Assembly (NCBI GenBank): GCA_017428385.1
Contig: JAFRQX010000001.1
Span: 57,156-121,155, forward strand
Direction of reading: 5' to 3'
Length of the DNA: 64,000 nucleotides
Source of the DNA: Clostridia bacterium
GTDB lineage: Bacteria > Bacillota > Clostridia > Christensenellales > Aristaeellaceae
Below the pieces are notes generated by a model that made no database searches, was not told the origin of the DNA, and was given only the letters and a program-made list of their open reading frames with translations. Position numbers and translations under genes: made by a program. Positions 17,817-26,559 of the stretch are shown here, in pieces (position 1 is the first letter of the stretch; each line of letters opens with the position of its first letter).

Positions 17817-19112
17817 ATGGCAGCAACAATGATCAGGATTGACCATGTGTCAAAACAATACATGCTGGGACAATTCGGGGGAACATCTCTGCGGGATGCC
17901 CTGCAGCGTTTCAGCGCACGCCTGCACCGGCAGGAGGATCCTACAAGGAAGATCGGAGCGTATCAGGTGTCCAAGGCTCCCTTCCTGGCGCTGGATGATA
18001 TCTCTTTTGATGTACAGCAAGGGGAAAGGGTCGGCATTATCGGCCGGAACGGCGCGGGAAAATCCACGCTGCTGAAGCTCATCTCCCGGATTACAGCGCC
18101 GACGTCCGGCACTATCGGGCTGAACGGCCGGGTGGCCAGTATGCTGGAAGTGGGCACCGGATTCCATACGGAGCTGACAGGCCGGGAAAACATCTATATG
18201 AACGGTGCCATCCTGGGCATGAAGAAGCGGGAAATCGACCGGAAGCTGGACAGCATTATCGATTTTTCTGAATGCGAACAGTTTATTGATACGCCGGTCA
18301 AGCGTTATTCAAGCGGTATGTATGTAAAGCTGGCGTTCTCGGTGGCAGCTCATCTGGACGCGGAAATCATGATTATGGATGAAGTGCTGGCCGTGGGGGA
18401 TATGGCGTTCCAGAAAAAATGCCTGGACAAGATGCAGACGGTGTCCCAGACGGAAGGCCGGACCATTCTGTATGTGAGTCACCAGATGGATACGATCCGC
18501 AGGCTGTGTGAACGATGTCTGGTTCTGGACCATGGGAAACTGGCGTATGAAGGGGAAGTGCAGGATGCGATCAGCCGGTATATGAATATCAATGCGGCGT
18601 ATTTTGAGAAGGAAGTGGACCTGTCCGCACTGCCTCACATCGGAGGATGCACGCAGACGATCAGGCTGGTTCACGCGACGGTCCTGAACAAGGACAATGT
18701 CTGTTCCGCCGGGGATACGCTGCGCCTGAGGGTAAAGGTACAGGCTGACGTTGCCTGTGACGATGCACGGTTTATGTTTATCCTTTTCTGTGCGGACGGA
18801 AGCCGCCTTGGCAAAACAGAGTCCTGCAGCATTACACTGCAGGAAGGTTTCAACGAGGTTGACCTGCAGGTTCCCTGTGAAGGCATGGCGGACGGGATGT
18901 ATTACTATGAGATGAGTATTCTCCGGAAAAATAAGGAAGGGAAAAGGGAAAAATGTGACTGTGTTCCCAATGTGTTTCCGGTTACCATTTTCAACCGGGA
19001 GGCTTTCGGCCTGGATACGGAAAAATGGAATGCTGCAAACTGGGGGCATTTTATGCTGAAACCTGTCCGGGCCGGCTGCACGGATGTTTTTCCGGAAAGG
19101 GAGAAGGTATGA
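17817..19112 (+). CDS. ABC exporter ATPase with Wzt C-terminal carbohydrate-binding domain (TagH/Wzt-like)
   Basis: 431 residues. The ABC domain (about 1-250) has Walker A GRNGAGKST, signature YSSGMYVKLAFS and Walker B AEIMIMDEVLAVGD with the catalytic Glu, then the H-loop SHQMD. The C-terminal region (about 265-420, beta-rich, starting TIRLVHATVLN) has the size and pattern of a Wzt_C jelly roll, which in O-antigen exporters recognises the polymer end. This suggests export depends on the chain's terminal structure. Its stop overlaps the next start by 4 bp. Confidence 0.9.
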   Translation: MAATMIRIDHVSKQYMLGQFGGTSLRDALQRFSARLHRQEDPTRKIGAYQVSKAPFLALDDISFDVQQGERVGIIGRNGAGKSTLLKLISRITAPTSGTIGLNGRVASMLEVGTGFHTELTGRENIYMNGAILGMKKREIDRKLDSIIDFSECEQFIDTPVKRYSSGMYVKLAFSVAAHLDAEIMIMDEVLAVGDMAFQKKCLDKMQTVSQTEGRTILYVSHQMDTIRRLCERCLVLDHGKLAYEGEVQDAISRYMNINAAYFEKEVDLSALPHIGGCTQTIRLVHATVLNKDNVCSAGDTLRLRVKVQADVACDDARFMFILFCADGSRLGKTESCSITLQEGFNEVDLQVPCEGMADGMYYYEMSILRKNKEGKREKCDCVPNVFPVTIFNREAFGLDTEKWNAANWGHFMLKPVRAGCTDVFPEREKV

Positions 19113-19825
19113 TTCCTAAAAAGATCCATTACTGCTGGTTCGGGGGAAAACCGAAATCCGGCTTGTACCGCAGGTGTATCGAAAGCTGGAAACGGTTATG
19201 TCCGGATTATGAGATTATCGAATGGAACGAGGACAACTTCGACTTTGGGCAGCATCCGTACCTGCAGTGGTGCTACGACCGGGGAAAATGGGCATTCCTT
19301 TCCGATTTCGCCCGCCTGCTGATCCTGAAGGAGTTGGGCGGGATCTACCTGGATACGGACGTGGAACTGCTCAGGGCGCCTGATGGACTGCTGGAGTACG
19401 GTGCGTTCATGAACTTTGAAAACAATACATATATCAACACGGGGATCGGGCTGGGCAGTGAACCCGGACATCCGGTGCTGGACGTGCTTTTGCAGCCCTA
19501 CCTTGAGATGGCCCCCGACGGAGACGGAAATTTTAACCTGGTTCCCTGTCCGAGACTGAATACACAGGTGCTGCTGCCCCTGGGCCTGAAGCAGGATGGA
19601 ACAAAGCAGAAGGTTTGCGGTGCGGAAATCTTGCCGACGGATTACATGAATCCCTACGATGATCCCACCGGCAGGCTGCAAAAAACAGAGAACACGGTCA
19701 GTATTCACTGGTACGGAAAAAGCTGGATGAGCAAAAGGACCATCCTGCGCAGCAGACTGACCAAACCTATTCACAGATTATTTGGCTCAGACGCGTTGGC
19801 AAGACTCAGGAGGAAGACTCACTAA
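19109..19825 (+). CDS. GT32-type glycosyltransferase (first of a tandem pair)
   Basis: 238 residues beginning MIPKKIHYCWFGGKP, the standard start of bacterial GT32 capsule enzymes. KWAFLSDFARLLIL and GGIYLDTDVELL give the DxD donor-binding motif. The C terminus has VSIHWYGKSW (conserved His). It is clearly paralogous to the next gene. Start ATG 19109 overlaps the ATPase stop (ATGA), with GGGAGAAGG upstream. Confidence 0.88.
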   Translation: MIPKKIHYCWFGGKPKSGLYRRCIESWKRLCPDYEIIEWNEDNFDFGQHPYLQWCYDRGKWAFLSDFARLLILKELGGIYLDTDVELLRAPDGLLEYGAFMNFENNTYINTGIGLGSEPGHPVLDVLLQPYLEMAPDGDGNFNLVPCPRLNTQVLLPLGLKQDGTKQKVCGAEILPTDYMNPYDDPTGRLQKTENTVSIHWYGKSWMSKRTILRSRLTKPIHRLFGSDALARLRRKTH

Positions 19826-19850
19826 CAGCGGGTAACCGGAGGATCAAGCC

Positions 19851-20606
19851 ATGATTCCCAGAACTATCCATTACTGCTGGTTTGGGAAGAAACCCTTGCC
19901 GAGGCTGGCGAAGCGATGCATAGAAAGCTGGAAAAAGAACTGTCCCGGATACGAGATTGTGCGCTGGGATGAGAGCAATTTCGACCCGGGATTCAATCAG
20001 TTTACCCGGGATGCGTACAATGCCGGGAAATGGGCATTTGTCAGCGATGTGGCCAGGCTGTACATCATTTATCATTATGGCGGCATCTACCTGGACACAG
20101 ATGTGGAACTGATCCGATCCCTGGATCCGTTCCTGTCCCAACATGCCTTTATGGGCATTGAGCATAACGGGCTGATCGCTACCGGGCTTGGATTCGGCGC
20201 GGAAAAGCATTCCGAAGTGATCCGGGAAATGCTGGAGGAGTATGACAGAATCCCGTTTGATCCGCATAATCCTCCGAGCTGTCCGGAGGTGACAACGGCA
20301 TTCCTGGCCCGGTACGGGTATGTCCGGCAGCAGCAGGTCCAGACAGTCCGGGGAATCACTATCTATCCGTCTGAATACTTCGGGCCCATCGACTGGGCGA
20401 CGGGCAGGTTTCACAAATCAACAGAAACTGTGGCCATCCATTATTACCTGGCATCCTGGACGACAAGATCCTGGAGATACAAAAGGAAGGTCAGAACGCT
20501 GTATTGTGCTGTGCTGGGAGAGAAACGGGGCATGCGGTTTTACAGCAGTTTTGCCTATGTGGGCAAAAAAGCTTTTAACATCGGGAAAAGGAACGAAGAG
20601 AAATGA
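19851..20606 (+). CDS. GT32-type glycosyltransferase (second of a tandem pair)
   Basis: 251 residues beginning MIPRTIHYCWFGKKP, with KWAFVSDVARLYII, GGIYLDTDVELI and the C-terminal VAIHYYLASW. Its layout matches the preceding gene motif for motif, so the pair looks like a tandem duplication that has diverged, probably to add two different residues or linkages. The end overlaps the next gene by 4 bp (ATGA). Confidence 0.88.
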   Translation: MIPRTIHYCWFGKKPLPRLAKRCIESWKKNCPGYEIVRWDESNFDPGFNQFTRDAYNAGKWAFVSDVARLYIIYHYGGIYLDTDVELIRSLDPFLSQHAFMGIEHNGLIATGLGFGAEKHSEVIREMLEEYDRIPFDPHNPPSCPEVTTAFLARYGYVRQQQVQTVRGITIYPSEYFGPIDWATGRFHKSTETVAIHYYLASWTTRSWRYKRKVRTLYCAVLGEKRGMRFYSSFAYVGKKAFNIGKRNEEK

Positions 20607-21619
20607 TCTGTATCATCCTGGCGGTTTACAACGGGGAACGGTTCCTGCGGGAATGCCTGGACAGCCTTCGGAGCCAGACAGGCTGCCACCTTCAGTTTAT
20701 CCTGGTGGATGACGGATCCACGGACCGAAGCGGACAGATCTGCGAGGAGTATGCCGGCACCGATTCCCGATTCAGGGTCTTCCATACGGAAAACAGGGGA
20801 TTGTGCAAGGCAAGGGAATTCGGTATGGAGATCGCCGCAGAACAGGGCGCGAAGTATATCGGCTTTGCGGACTGTGATGACTGGCTGGACGAGGATATGT
20901 ACCGGGTTCTCCTGACGGCAGCGGAGACGTCCGGCGCGGACGTGACGGAATGCGGATATTACCGAGAGTATCCGGACCTGACAGAAACATGGCTTCCGGG
21001 TGAATGCTGCGAAAATGCCGGGGACGCCCTGTATGACCTGTTGAAGGGAGCTCCGCATGACTATGTCTGGAATAAACTGTGGCGGGCAGAACTGCTGGAA
21101 GGATTCCGGTTCCGGAGGGATGGAGCCTATGCGGATGACATGACTTTTACCTGGAAGATCTACACCCGGATCAGGTCTGTGTGTACGGTCCGTGAACCGC
21201 TGTATCATTACAGGCAGGTGCAGGCAAGTATTGTGCATGCGCGCAACTCTAATCTGGTGAATCGCTGGCGGGTTGCCCTGGACCGGTATAACGGCCTGGA
21301 GGAAGAAACGAAGAAGCTGATGACACAAAAACAGTGGGAAACGGTGAGAGAAAACCAGATGAGAAACTGCGTGTTTATCGCGGGGAAAAACTGGTTATAC
21401 TGGCTGGAATACCCGAAGGAAGAGCGGGAAAAGCACCGGGAGGACCTGCGGGAGATGTCGCGTTTTGTGCGGGCAAATGTGCCGGTGTTCGGGGATCCGG
21501 ACTGGGAACTTCCGCTGAGGATCTGCTCCTTCCTGATCCGGTATCCCAACAAAGCATCCCTCCTGCTGGCCCGCGGGCTGAACCTCCTGACATCCGGCCG
21601 AAAGAAAACACTGTATTAA
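20603..21619 (+). CDS. GT2 glycosyltransferase
   Basis: 338 residues starting MICIILAVYNGERFLRECL. Motifs: ILVDDGSTDRSGQIC, GFADCDDWLDEDMY (DxD), DYVWNKLWR and LYHYRQVQAS. It is closest in pattern to the enzyme at 24524-25576; both carry WNKLW and an EKQ/NQMRNCVF..GKNW-type C terminus. It is coupled to the GT32 gene by an ATGA overlap. Confidence 0.88.
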   Translation: MICIILAVYNGERFLRECLDSLRSQTGCHLQFILVDDGSTDRSGQICEEYAGTDSRFRVFHTENRGLCKAREFGMEIAAEQGAKYIGFADCDDWLDEDMYRVLLTAAETSGADVTECGYYREYPDLTETWLPGECCENAGDALYDLLKGAPHDYVWNKLWRAELLEGFRFRRDGAYADDMTFTWKIYTRIRSVCTVREPLYHYRQVQASIVHARNSNLVNRWRVALDRYNGLEEETKKLMTQKQWETVRENQMRNCVFIAGKNWLYWLEYPKEEREKHREDLREMSRFVRANVPVFGDPDWELPLRICSFLIRYPNKASLLLARGLNLLTSGRKKTLY

Positions 21620-21641
21620 GAAAAGGACAGAAGCATTTCAG

Positions 21642-22466
21642 ATGAGACACACCAATCCTGCCGGAGAGCCTAAGGTTTCCGTGATCATGGGGATCCACAA
21701 CTGCGAAAAGACCCTGCAGGAAGCTGTGGATTCCATTCGCCGACAGACCTATACCAACTGGGAACTGATCCTCTGGGATGACGGTTCCACAGACGAAACC
21801 TATGAGATAGCGAAGCAGTATGCGGCAGAGGATCCGGCCAGGATCCGGGCTTTTCATGACGGGCAGAACCGGAAGCTGTCGCACGCACTGAATCAGTGCC
21901 TGCGCCACGCGACAGGGGAACTGGTTGCCCGGATGGACGGGGACGACCTTTCCCGCCCGGACCGGCTGGAGAAGCAGGTGAGCTACCTGCAGGAGCATCC
22001 GGAAACCGACCTGGTGGGAACGCAGATGAACCGGTTTGACGAAAACGGACACGCGGGCGTCCTGCGGGCGCCGCTGCAGCCGGAGCCGGAGATGCTCCGC
22101 AGCAAAACACCGATCCATCATGCCACCATCATGACCTACCGGTCCGTGTATGAGGCGCTGGGCGGATACACGGAAAGTGAAACGGTGGAAGGCGTGGAGG
22201 ACGTGGACCTGTGGTTCCGCTTCTTTGAAAAAGGGTTCAAAGCAGCAACGCTGGACGAAGCACTGTATGATGTGCGGATGGACCGGGAAGCACTGAAACG
22301 GCGAACGATGGGGCGGCGGATCCGTTCCCTGCGGACCAGGGCAGCAGGATACAAGAGACTTGGATTTCCGAGAAGATGGCTGCTGAAGCCTGCCTGCACG
22401 CTGCTGCTGAAGGGCCTGGCACCGGCATGGATTAAACGGATAAATATCAATAGAAGAGACGGATGA
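21642..22466 (+). CDS. GT2 glycosyltransferase
   Basis: 274 residues. VSVIMGIHNCEKTLQEAVDS, LILWDDGSTDETY, NRKLSHALNQCL and ARMDGDDLSRPDRLEKQ are the canonical block motifs of WcaA/rhamnosyltransferase-like GT2 enzymes. The last 50 residues are basic, which may help membrane contact. It lies one base before the LicD gene. Confidence 0.88.
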   Translation: MRHTNPAGEPKVSVIMGIHNCEKTLQEAVDSIRRQTYTNWELILWDDGSTDETYEIAKQYAAEDPARIRAFHDGQNRKLSHALNQCLRHATGELVARMDGDDLSRPDRLEKQVSYLQEHPETDLVGTQMNRFDENGHAGVLRAPLQPEPEMLRSKTPIHHATIMTYRSVYEALGGYTESETVEGVEDVDLWFRFFEKGFKAATLDEALYDVRMDREALKRRTMGRRIRSLRTRAAGYKRLGFPRRWLLKPACTLLLKGLAPAWIKRININRRDG

Positions 22467-22467
22467 A

Positions 22468-23367
22468 ATGAATCGGTATAAAGAACGGGTCAACCGGAGA
22501 CTGGGAGATAACCCGGAAGTCAGGAAACTGACAGGGGAGGAACTGGAAAAGATTCACGGACTGTGCCTGAAGATGACGGAGGAAATCTGCACCTGCTGTG
22601 AAGAAAACGGGATCACTGTCGGCCTGGCCTATGGATCCGCCCTCGGAGCGGTCCGGCACCAGGGCTTCATTCCCTGGGATGACGATATGGACCTGTATAT
22701 TACCAGGCAGGGATTTGAAAAACTGAAGCAGGTTTTCACAGAATGCTTCGGGGGAAGATACAGGCTCCACGCACCAAACTATCTGCCTGGTAACAAGACC
22801 CGGGTAGGGCGGATCGAAGATCCCACGGTCAGGATGGAAGATTATACAGGGTATGTTCACGGGGCGTTCATCGACCTGTTCATTCTGGAAAACGTTCCGG
22901 ATAATCCACTGCTGTATTATTTTTACGGGATCCGTTCCCTGTTCTATACAGCGGCGGCGGGGCTGGTTATCGATTATGAATTTGCCCGGGAAGACCGGAA
23001 GGCACATGGGGGGAAAAAACCTGTTCCAGCGGAGCAGCGCCTCCGGCGGATGATCGGACGGGGCCTGTCCTTCTACACGGCGGAAAAATGGCTGAACCGG
23101 CTGGATAAGGTGAACCGGTATCCCTCCGAAAAAACCGGACGGGTCGGCATTCCGACAGGAAGAGATCACTATTTCGGCGAGACCTGGCGGCGGGAGGATA
23201 TGACCCGTACTGTGCGAATGCCTTTTGAAGGACGCAGTTTTCCTGTTCCGGCCGGATATGACAGATACCTGCGGGGATTGTACGGGGATTATACAAAAAT
23301 CCCGGCGGAGGAAGACAGGGAATACCATTACATCCGGTCCATCACCTTTGAGGAGCAGCGTCCGTGA
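22468..23367 (+). CDS. LicD-family phosphotransferase
   Basis: 299 residues. The nucleotidyltransferase-fold motif AYGSALGAVRHQGFIPWDDD followed by MDLYI (about 52-75) is characteristic of LicD. Founding members attach phosphocholine to teichoic acids or lipopolysaccharide. In capsule operons the group more widely attaches phospho-substituents such as phosphocholine. With Stealth in the same operon, the polymer probably carries phosphodiester groups. No choline uptake or licC genes are visible in the window. Confidence 0.85.
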   Translation: MNRYKERVNRRLGDNPEVRKLTGEELEKIHGLCLKMTEEICTCCEENGITVGLAYGSALGAVRHQGFIPWDDDMDLYITRQGFEKLKQVFTECFGGRYRLHAPNYLPGNKTRVGRIEDPTVRMEDYTGYVHGAFIDLFILENVPDNPLLYYFYGIRSLFYTAAAGLVIDYEFAREDRKAHGGKKPVPAEQRLRRMIGRGLSFYTAEKWLNRLDKVNRYPSEKTGRVGIPTGRDHYFGETWRREDMTRTVRMPFEGRSFPVPAGYDRYLRGLYGDYTKIPAEEDREYHYIRSITFEEQRP

Positions 23368-23405
23368 CGCTGAGGGATTACCGGTAAGGAAAGGAACTCA
23401 TTCTT

Positions 23406-24494
23406 TTGAAGAAAACGGCTGTGGCGATCATTTTACACGGGTTGTCCAGGAACGGGATCGATATGCTGATGGCAACCCTGGCGGAATGCTGGGATTATTC
23501 ACGCTTTGACGTGACCTTCCTGCTGGCTGTGGATCCCGGCAAACCCCAGCCGATGGAAGAGAAGGTGCTGGCGGCCGGTGCCAGGGTTATCCATCTTCAC
23601 GACCTGAACCGGGGCCGGTGGCTGCTGTGGCCGTTTACGCTGCGGAAAGCATTGAAACAGTACGGTCCGTTTGACGCTGCTCATTACCATATGTATTTCC
23701 TGAACGGGGTTAACGCGTGGATAACAAAAAAAGCAGGGATTCCGGTACGGATCTGTCATGCCCATAACACGTCCCATCCCAACGAAAAAGCAATCGGAAG
23801 AATAATATACAAACGGATCATGCGGAGACAGATCCTCCGCTGTTCCACGGAACTGGTCAGCTGCTCCGCCATGGCGGGCCGGTATCTATACGGGAACGAT
23901 ACTTTCCGGGTGATTCCCAACGGGATCGATCTGCGCAGGTTTGCTCCGGATGACAATGATATCAGGGAACGGGGCGCACGGTTCATGACGGTGGGCAGAC
24001 TGCACGAACAGAAGAACCCGCTCTTCCTACTGGAGGTTTTCAGCGAGCTGAAAAAGCGGATTCCGGAGGCGACGCTGGACTGGACAGGGGAAGGCCCGCT
24101 GGAGGAGAAAGTGACCGCAAAGATCCGGAAACTGGGACTGGAGGAGGCGGTTCACCTGCTGGGCTCCAGACGGGATGTGGACGAGCTGATGCGGAAGCAT
24201 GATTATTTCCTTTTTCCTTCCCGGTATGAAGGGCTTGGCACCGTGCTGATCGAAGCACAGGCAAGCGGCCTGGACTGCTTTATTTCTGATCCGATTCCGG
24301 AGGAGGCTGACTGTGGAAAGTGCAGGAGGATTTCACTGGTTAAAACTGCCGGGGAATGGGCGGAGGAGATTGCGGATTACGTCCGGTCCGGGGAATGGAT
24401 GAAAGCCGATCCGGACAAGCTGGCACATTACAGCATTATGAATACGGCCCGGGTACTGATGGAACTCTATTCAGGCGCGGGCGGAAAAGAATAA
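23406..24494 (+). CDS. GT4-type glycosyltransferase (TTG start)
   Basis: 362-residue GT-B enzyme: GLSRNGIDMLMATLAEC near the N terminus, ICHAHNTSHP in the first half, then IPNGID, TVGRLHEQKNPLFL, WTGEGPLEEKV and EGLGTVLIEAQASGLD. It resembles the EpsF-like subgroup and the transferase at 12025-13137. The start is TTG 23406 with AAGGAAAGGA upstream; there is no better start nearby. Confidence 0.85.
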   Translation: MKKTAVAIILHGLSRNGIDMLMATLAECWDYSRFDVTFLLAVDPGKPQPMEEKVLAAGARVIHLHDLNRGRWLLWPFTLRKALKQYGPFDAAHYHMYFLNGVNAWITKKAGIPVRICHAHNTSHPNEKAIGRIIYKRIMRRQILRCSTELVSCSAMAGRYLYGNDTFRVIPNGIDLRRFAPDDNDIRERGARFMTVGRLHEQKNPLFLLEVFSELKKRIPEATLDWTGEGPLEEKVTAKIRKLGLEEAVHLLGSRRDVDELMRKHDYFLFPSRYEGLGTVLIEAQASGLDCFISDPIPEEADCGKCRRISLVKTAGEWAEEIADYVRSGEWMKADPDKLAHYSIMNTARVLMELYSGAGGKE

Positions 24495-24523
24495 AAAGAA
24501 CAGATCTGGAGTTTGTTCACAAC

Positions 24524-25576
24524 ATGACGAAGCAACCTGTTATCAGCGTTATCATTCCGGTTTACAACACAGAACAGTACCTCTCCGCCTGTATTGAATC
24601 TGTCTGCGGGCAGACACTGAACAGCCTGGATATTATCCTGATTGACGACGGATCAACAGACGGGAGCGGGAGAATCTGCGATCAGTACGCAGAGAAAGAT
24701 GACCGGATCCGTGTGATCCATACCCCAAATCAGGGTCATTACCTGGCCAGGGGCCTGGCGATGGAGAAAGCCCGGGAGGCGGGGAGCGAATACATCGGTT
24801 TTGTGGACAGCGATGACTGGATTGAACCCGGCATGTATGAAGCAATGCTGGAAAAAGCCAGGGCAGAGAACGCGGATGTTGTGGAATGCGGGTATTCTTT
24901 TGATTATCCGGATCGATCCCGGAAATGGCTGCCTGAAGAGGGAACATTCGGACAAACCGAGGCGCTCTACCGGTTGTTTGCGACCAGAAACGGCCATGAT
25001 TTTTTCTGGAATAAGCTCTGGAAAATCAGCTGCTTTGATCATTTTGAGTTCCCGGATGCCAGAGCTTATATGGACGCCTGCATCACATACCGGATTTATG
25101 CAGGACAGCAAACTTTCGCAACCCTGGACAAGACTTTTTATCACTACCGGCAGACGAACCAGAGCATCATCCACAGCCACGATACCCGCCTGCTGAGTCA
25201 GTGGGTGGCAAACAAGGACAAATATGACTATATCGAGACTCAGATGAAGGAAATGCTGCCCCCGGACCGCTGGACGGAAATCAGGGAAAAACAGCTGGCC
25301 AAATGCGTGTACGCCATCGGCCGGAACTGGATATGGTGGAACGGGCATTCACGGGAGGAAAAGAAAGAGAACCGGCATTACCTGAAGGAAATGTCAGCAT
25401 TTCTGAAAACCCATACAACCCTTTTTGGCGATTCCTCCTGGGCCGGGTCGCTGCGGTGCGCGGCCTTCCTCGGGAAGTTTCCGAACCGCCTGTCCACCAC
25501 TATCGCCCGGGCCCTGAAACGGAGGACACAGAAACAAAACGAAATCCGGTATTATGATGAGGCACCAGCAAAGTAA
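24524..25576 (+). CDS. GT2 glycosyltransferase, last gene of the polysaccharide operon
   Basis: 350 residues from ATG 24524 (CTGGAG upstream). VISVIIPVYNTEQYLSACI, ILIDDGSTDGSGRIC, GFVDSDDWIEPGMYEAML, FFWNKLWK and FYHYRQTNQS define a capsule GT2 of the same subgroup as 20603-21619. It is followed 12 bp later by the strong terminator that closes the operon. Confidence 0.88.
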   Translation: MTKQPVISVIIPVYNTEQYLSACIESVCGQTLNSLDIILIDDGSTDGSGRICDQYAEKDDRIRVIHTPNQGHYLARGLAMEKAREAGSEYIGFVDSDDWIEPGMYEAMLEKARAENADVVECGYSFDYPDRSRKWLPEEGTFGQTEALYRLFATRNGHDFFWNKLWKISCFDHFEFPDARAYMDACITYRIYAGQQTFATLDKTFYHYRQTNQSIIHSHDTRLLSQWVANKDKYDYIETQMKEMLPPDRWTEIREKQLAKCVYAIGRNWIWWNGHSREEKKENRHYLKEMSAFLKTHTTLFGDSSWAGSLRCAAFLGKFPNRLSTTIARALKRRTQKQNEIRYYDEAPAK

Positions 25577-25588
25577 AGCAGATATTGA

Positions 25589-25618
25589 GCGGCGCGTTTG
25601 TATGAACGCGCCGCTTTT
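25589..25618 (+). terminator. Terminator closing the polysaccharide operon
   Basis: Perfect 10-bp stem GCGGCGCGTT (25589-25598) / AACGCGCCGC (25605-25614) with a 6-nt loop and a TTTTG tail. It is the only strong intrinsic terminator I could find between 1427 and 25618. Confidence 0.9.
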
Positions 25619-25672
25619 GTTTGCTGTCCCTTTATGATAAAATAGATCAGATAGGGAAGGGAGCGTGAAGGC

Positions 25673-26473
25673 ATGATTCAGGAAGTTAGAGTCACTACAC
25701 TGGAGGATCTGATGCCCCTGCTGTCTGAACAGGACTACAGGCCGGAGCTGAAACGGAACCGGTCCGGATACCTGTACAGGGGAATGCCGAATTCTGAATA
25801 CAAGATGGTCACCAGCCTGAGCCGCTGCTGCAAGGACAAGCAGAAAACGCTGGAACCGGCGATCCTGAATAACTTTGCCAAATATGCCGTGCGTGAGGAT
25901 CCGACGGTTGCCCGGAACGTATGGTACCAGATGATCACCGGACAGCATAACGGTTTGCCTACACGCCTGCTGGACTGGACGCATTCCTCACTGGTGGCGC
26001 TGCATTTTGCCATGACGGAGGAAAACCTGGAGGACATGGACGCCCATGACTGCGTTGTCTGGCGGATTGATATGAACGAGCAGATTGATCACCTGCCGGA
26101 AAAATACCGGCTGGCCATCGGCCGGGAACAGACAACGCTGTTTTCTGTGGAAATGCTGACAAAAATAACGGACAGCCTGTACCAGTATGATGAAGATATG
26201 GGTGACAAATCCATGGTCATTATTGAGCCGCCGAGCACCAATGACCGGATTATCATGCAGTATTCCTTCTTTTCGGTGATCCCGATGGGCATGACAGACA
26301 TTGAGGCATTCCTGGACGCATATACGCAGCATACGGTCAAATATGTGATTGACCGGCAGCTGCGGTGGCGGGTGCGGGATATGCTGGACAGCCTGAACAT
26401 CAGCGAGCGGCTGCTGTATCCCGGACTGGAAGGACTGAGTAAATGGATCGCGCGGCATTATTATGTGAAATAA
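25673..26473 (+). CDS. FRG domain-containing protein
   Basis: 266 residues. YLYRGMPNSEYKMVTSLSR and NGLPTRLLDWTHSSLVALHFAM are the two blocks that define the FRG domain (about 30-130), which is named after its F/Y-R-G motif and has unknown biochemistry. FRG proteins are common in accessory regions and some lie beside defence genes. Here it stands alone after the polysaccharide terminator. It has its own ribosome binding site (GGGAAGGGAG). The last 16 bp of the gene form the left arm of a perfect palindrome that spans the stop codon. Confidence 0.85.
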   Translation: MIQEVRVTTLEDLMPLLSEQDYRPELKRNRSGYLYRGMPNSEYKMVTSLSRCCKDKQKTLEPAILNNFAKYAVREDPTVARNVWYQMITGQHNGLPTRLLDWTHSSLVALHFAMTEENLEDMDAHDCVVWRIDMNEQIDHLPEKYRLAIGREQTTLFSVEMLTKITDSLYQYDEDMGDKSMVIIEPPSTNDRIIMQYSFFSVIPMGMTDIEAFLDAYTQHTVKYVIDRQLRWRVRDMLDSLNISERLLYPGLEGLSKWIARHYYVK

Positions 26474-26490
26474 GATTTCACATAATAATG
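26456..26490 (+). repeat. Perfect 16-bp palindrome across the stop codon of the FRG gene
   Basis: CATTATTATGTGAAAT (26456-26471) is followed by AAG and then its exact reverse complement ATTTCACATAATAATG (26475-26490). The stop codon TAA lies at 26471-26473. The RNA would form a tight hairpin with a 3-nt loop. No T-tract follows; an AATGAAG tract does. Confidence 0.9.
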
Positions 26491-26493
26491 CAC

Positions 26494-26525
26494 AATGAAG
26501 AATGAAGAATGAAAAATGAAGAATT
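26494..26525 (+). repeat. AATGAAG heptamer tract, copy A
   Basis: Short units AATGAAG, AATGAAG, AATGAAA, AATGAAG follow the palindrome. The 24-nt segment 26501-26524 is identical to 49634-49657. A looser copy is at 46090-46120. Confidence 0.85.
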
Positions 26526-26559
26526 GTATAGTGTTTATCACAGAGGAGGATACAGGCAG

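Noticed and set aside
26494..26525. CRISPR-like or microsatellite reading of the AATGAAG tract
   Set aside because: Units are 7 bp without spacers and recur with gene-end hairpins; no cas genes are in the window.
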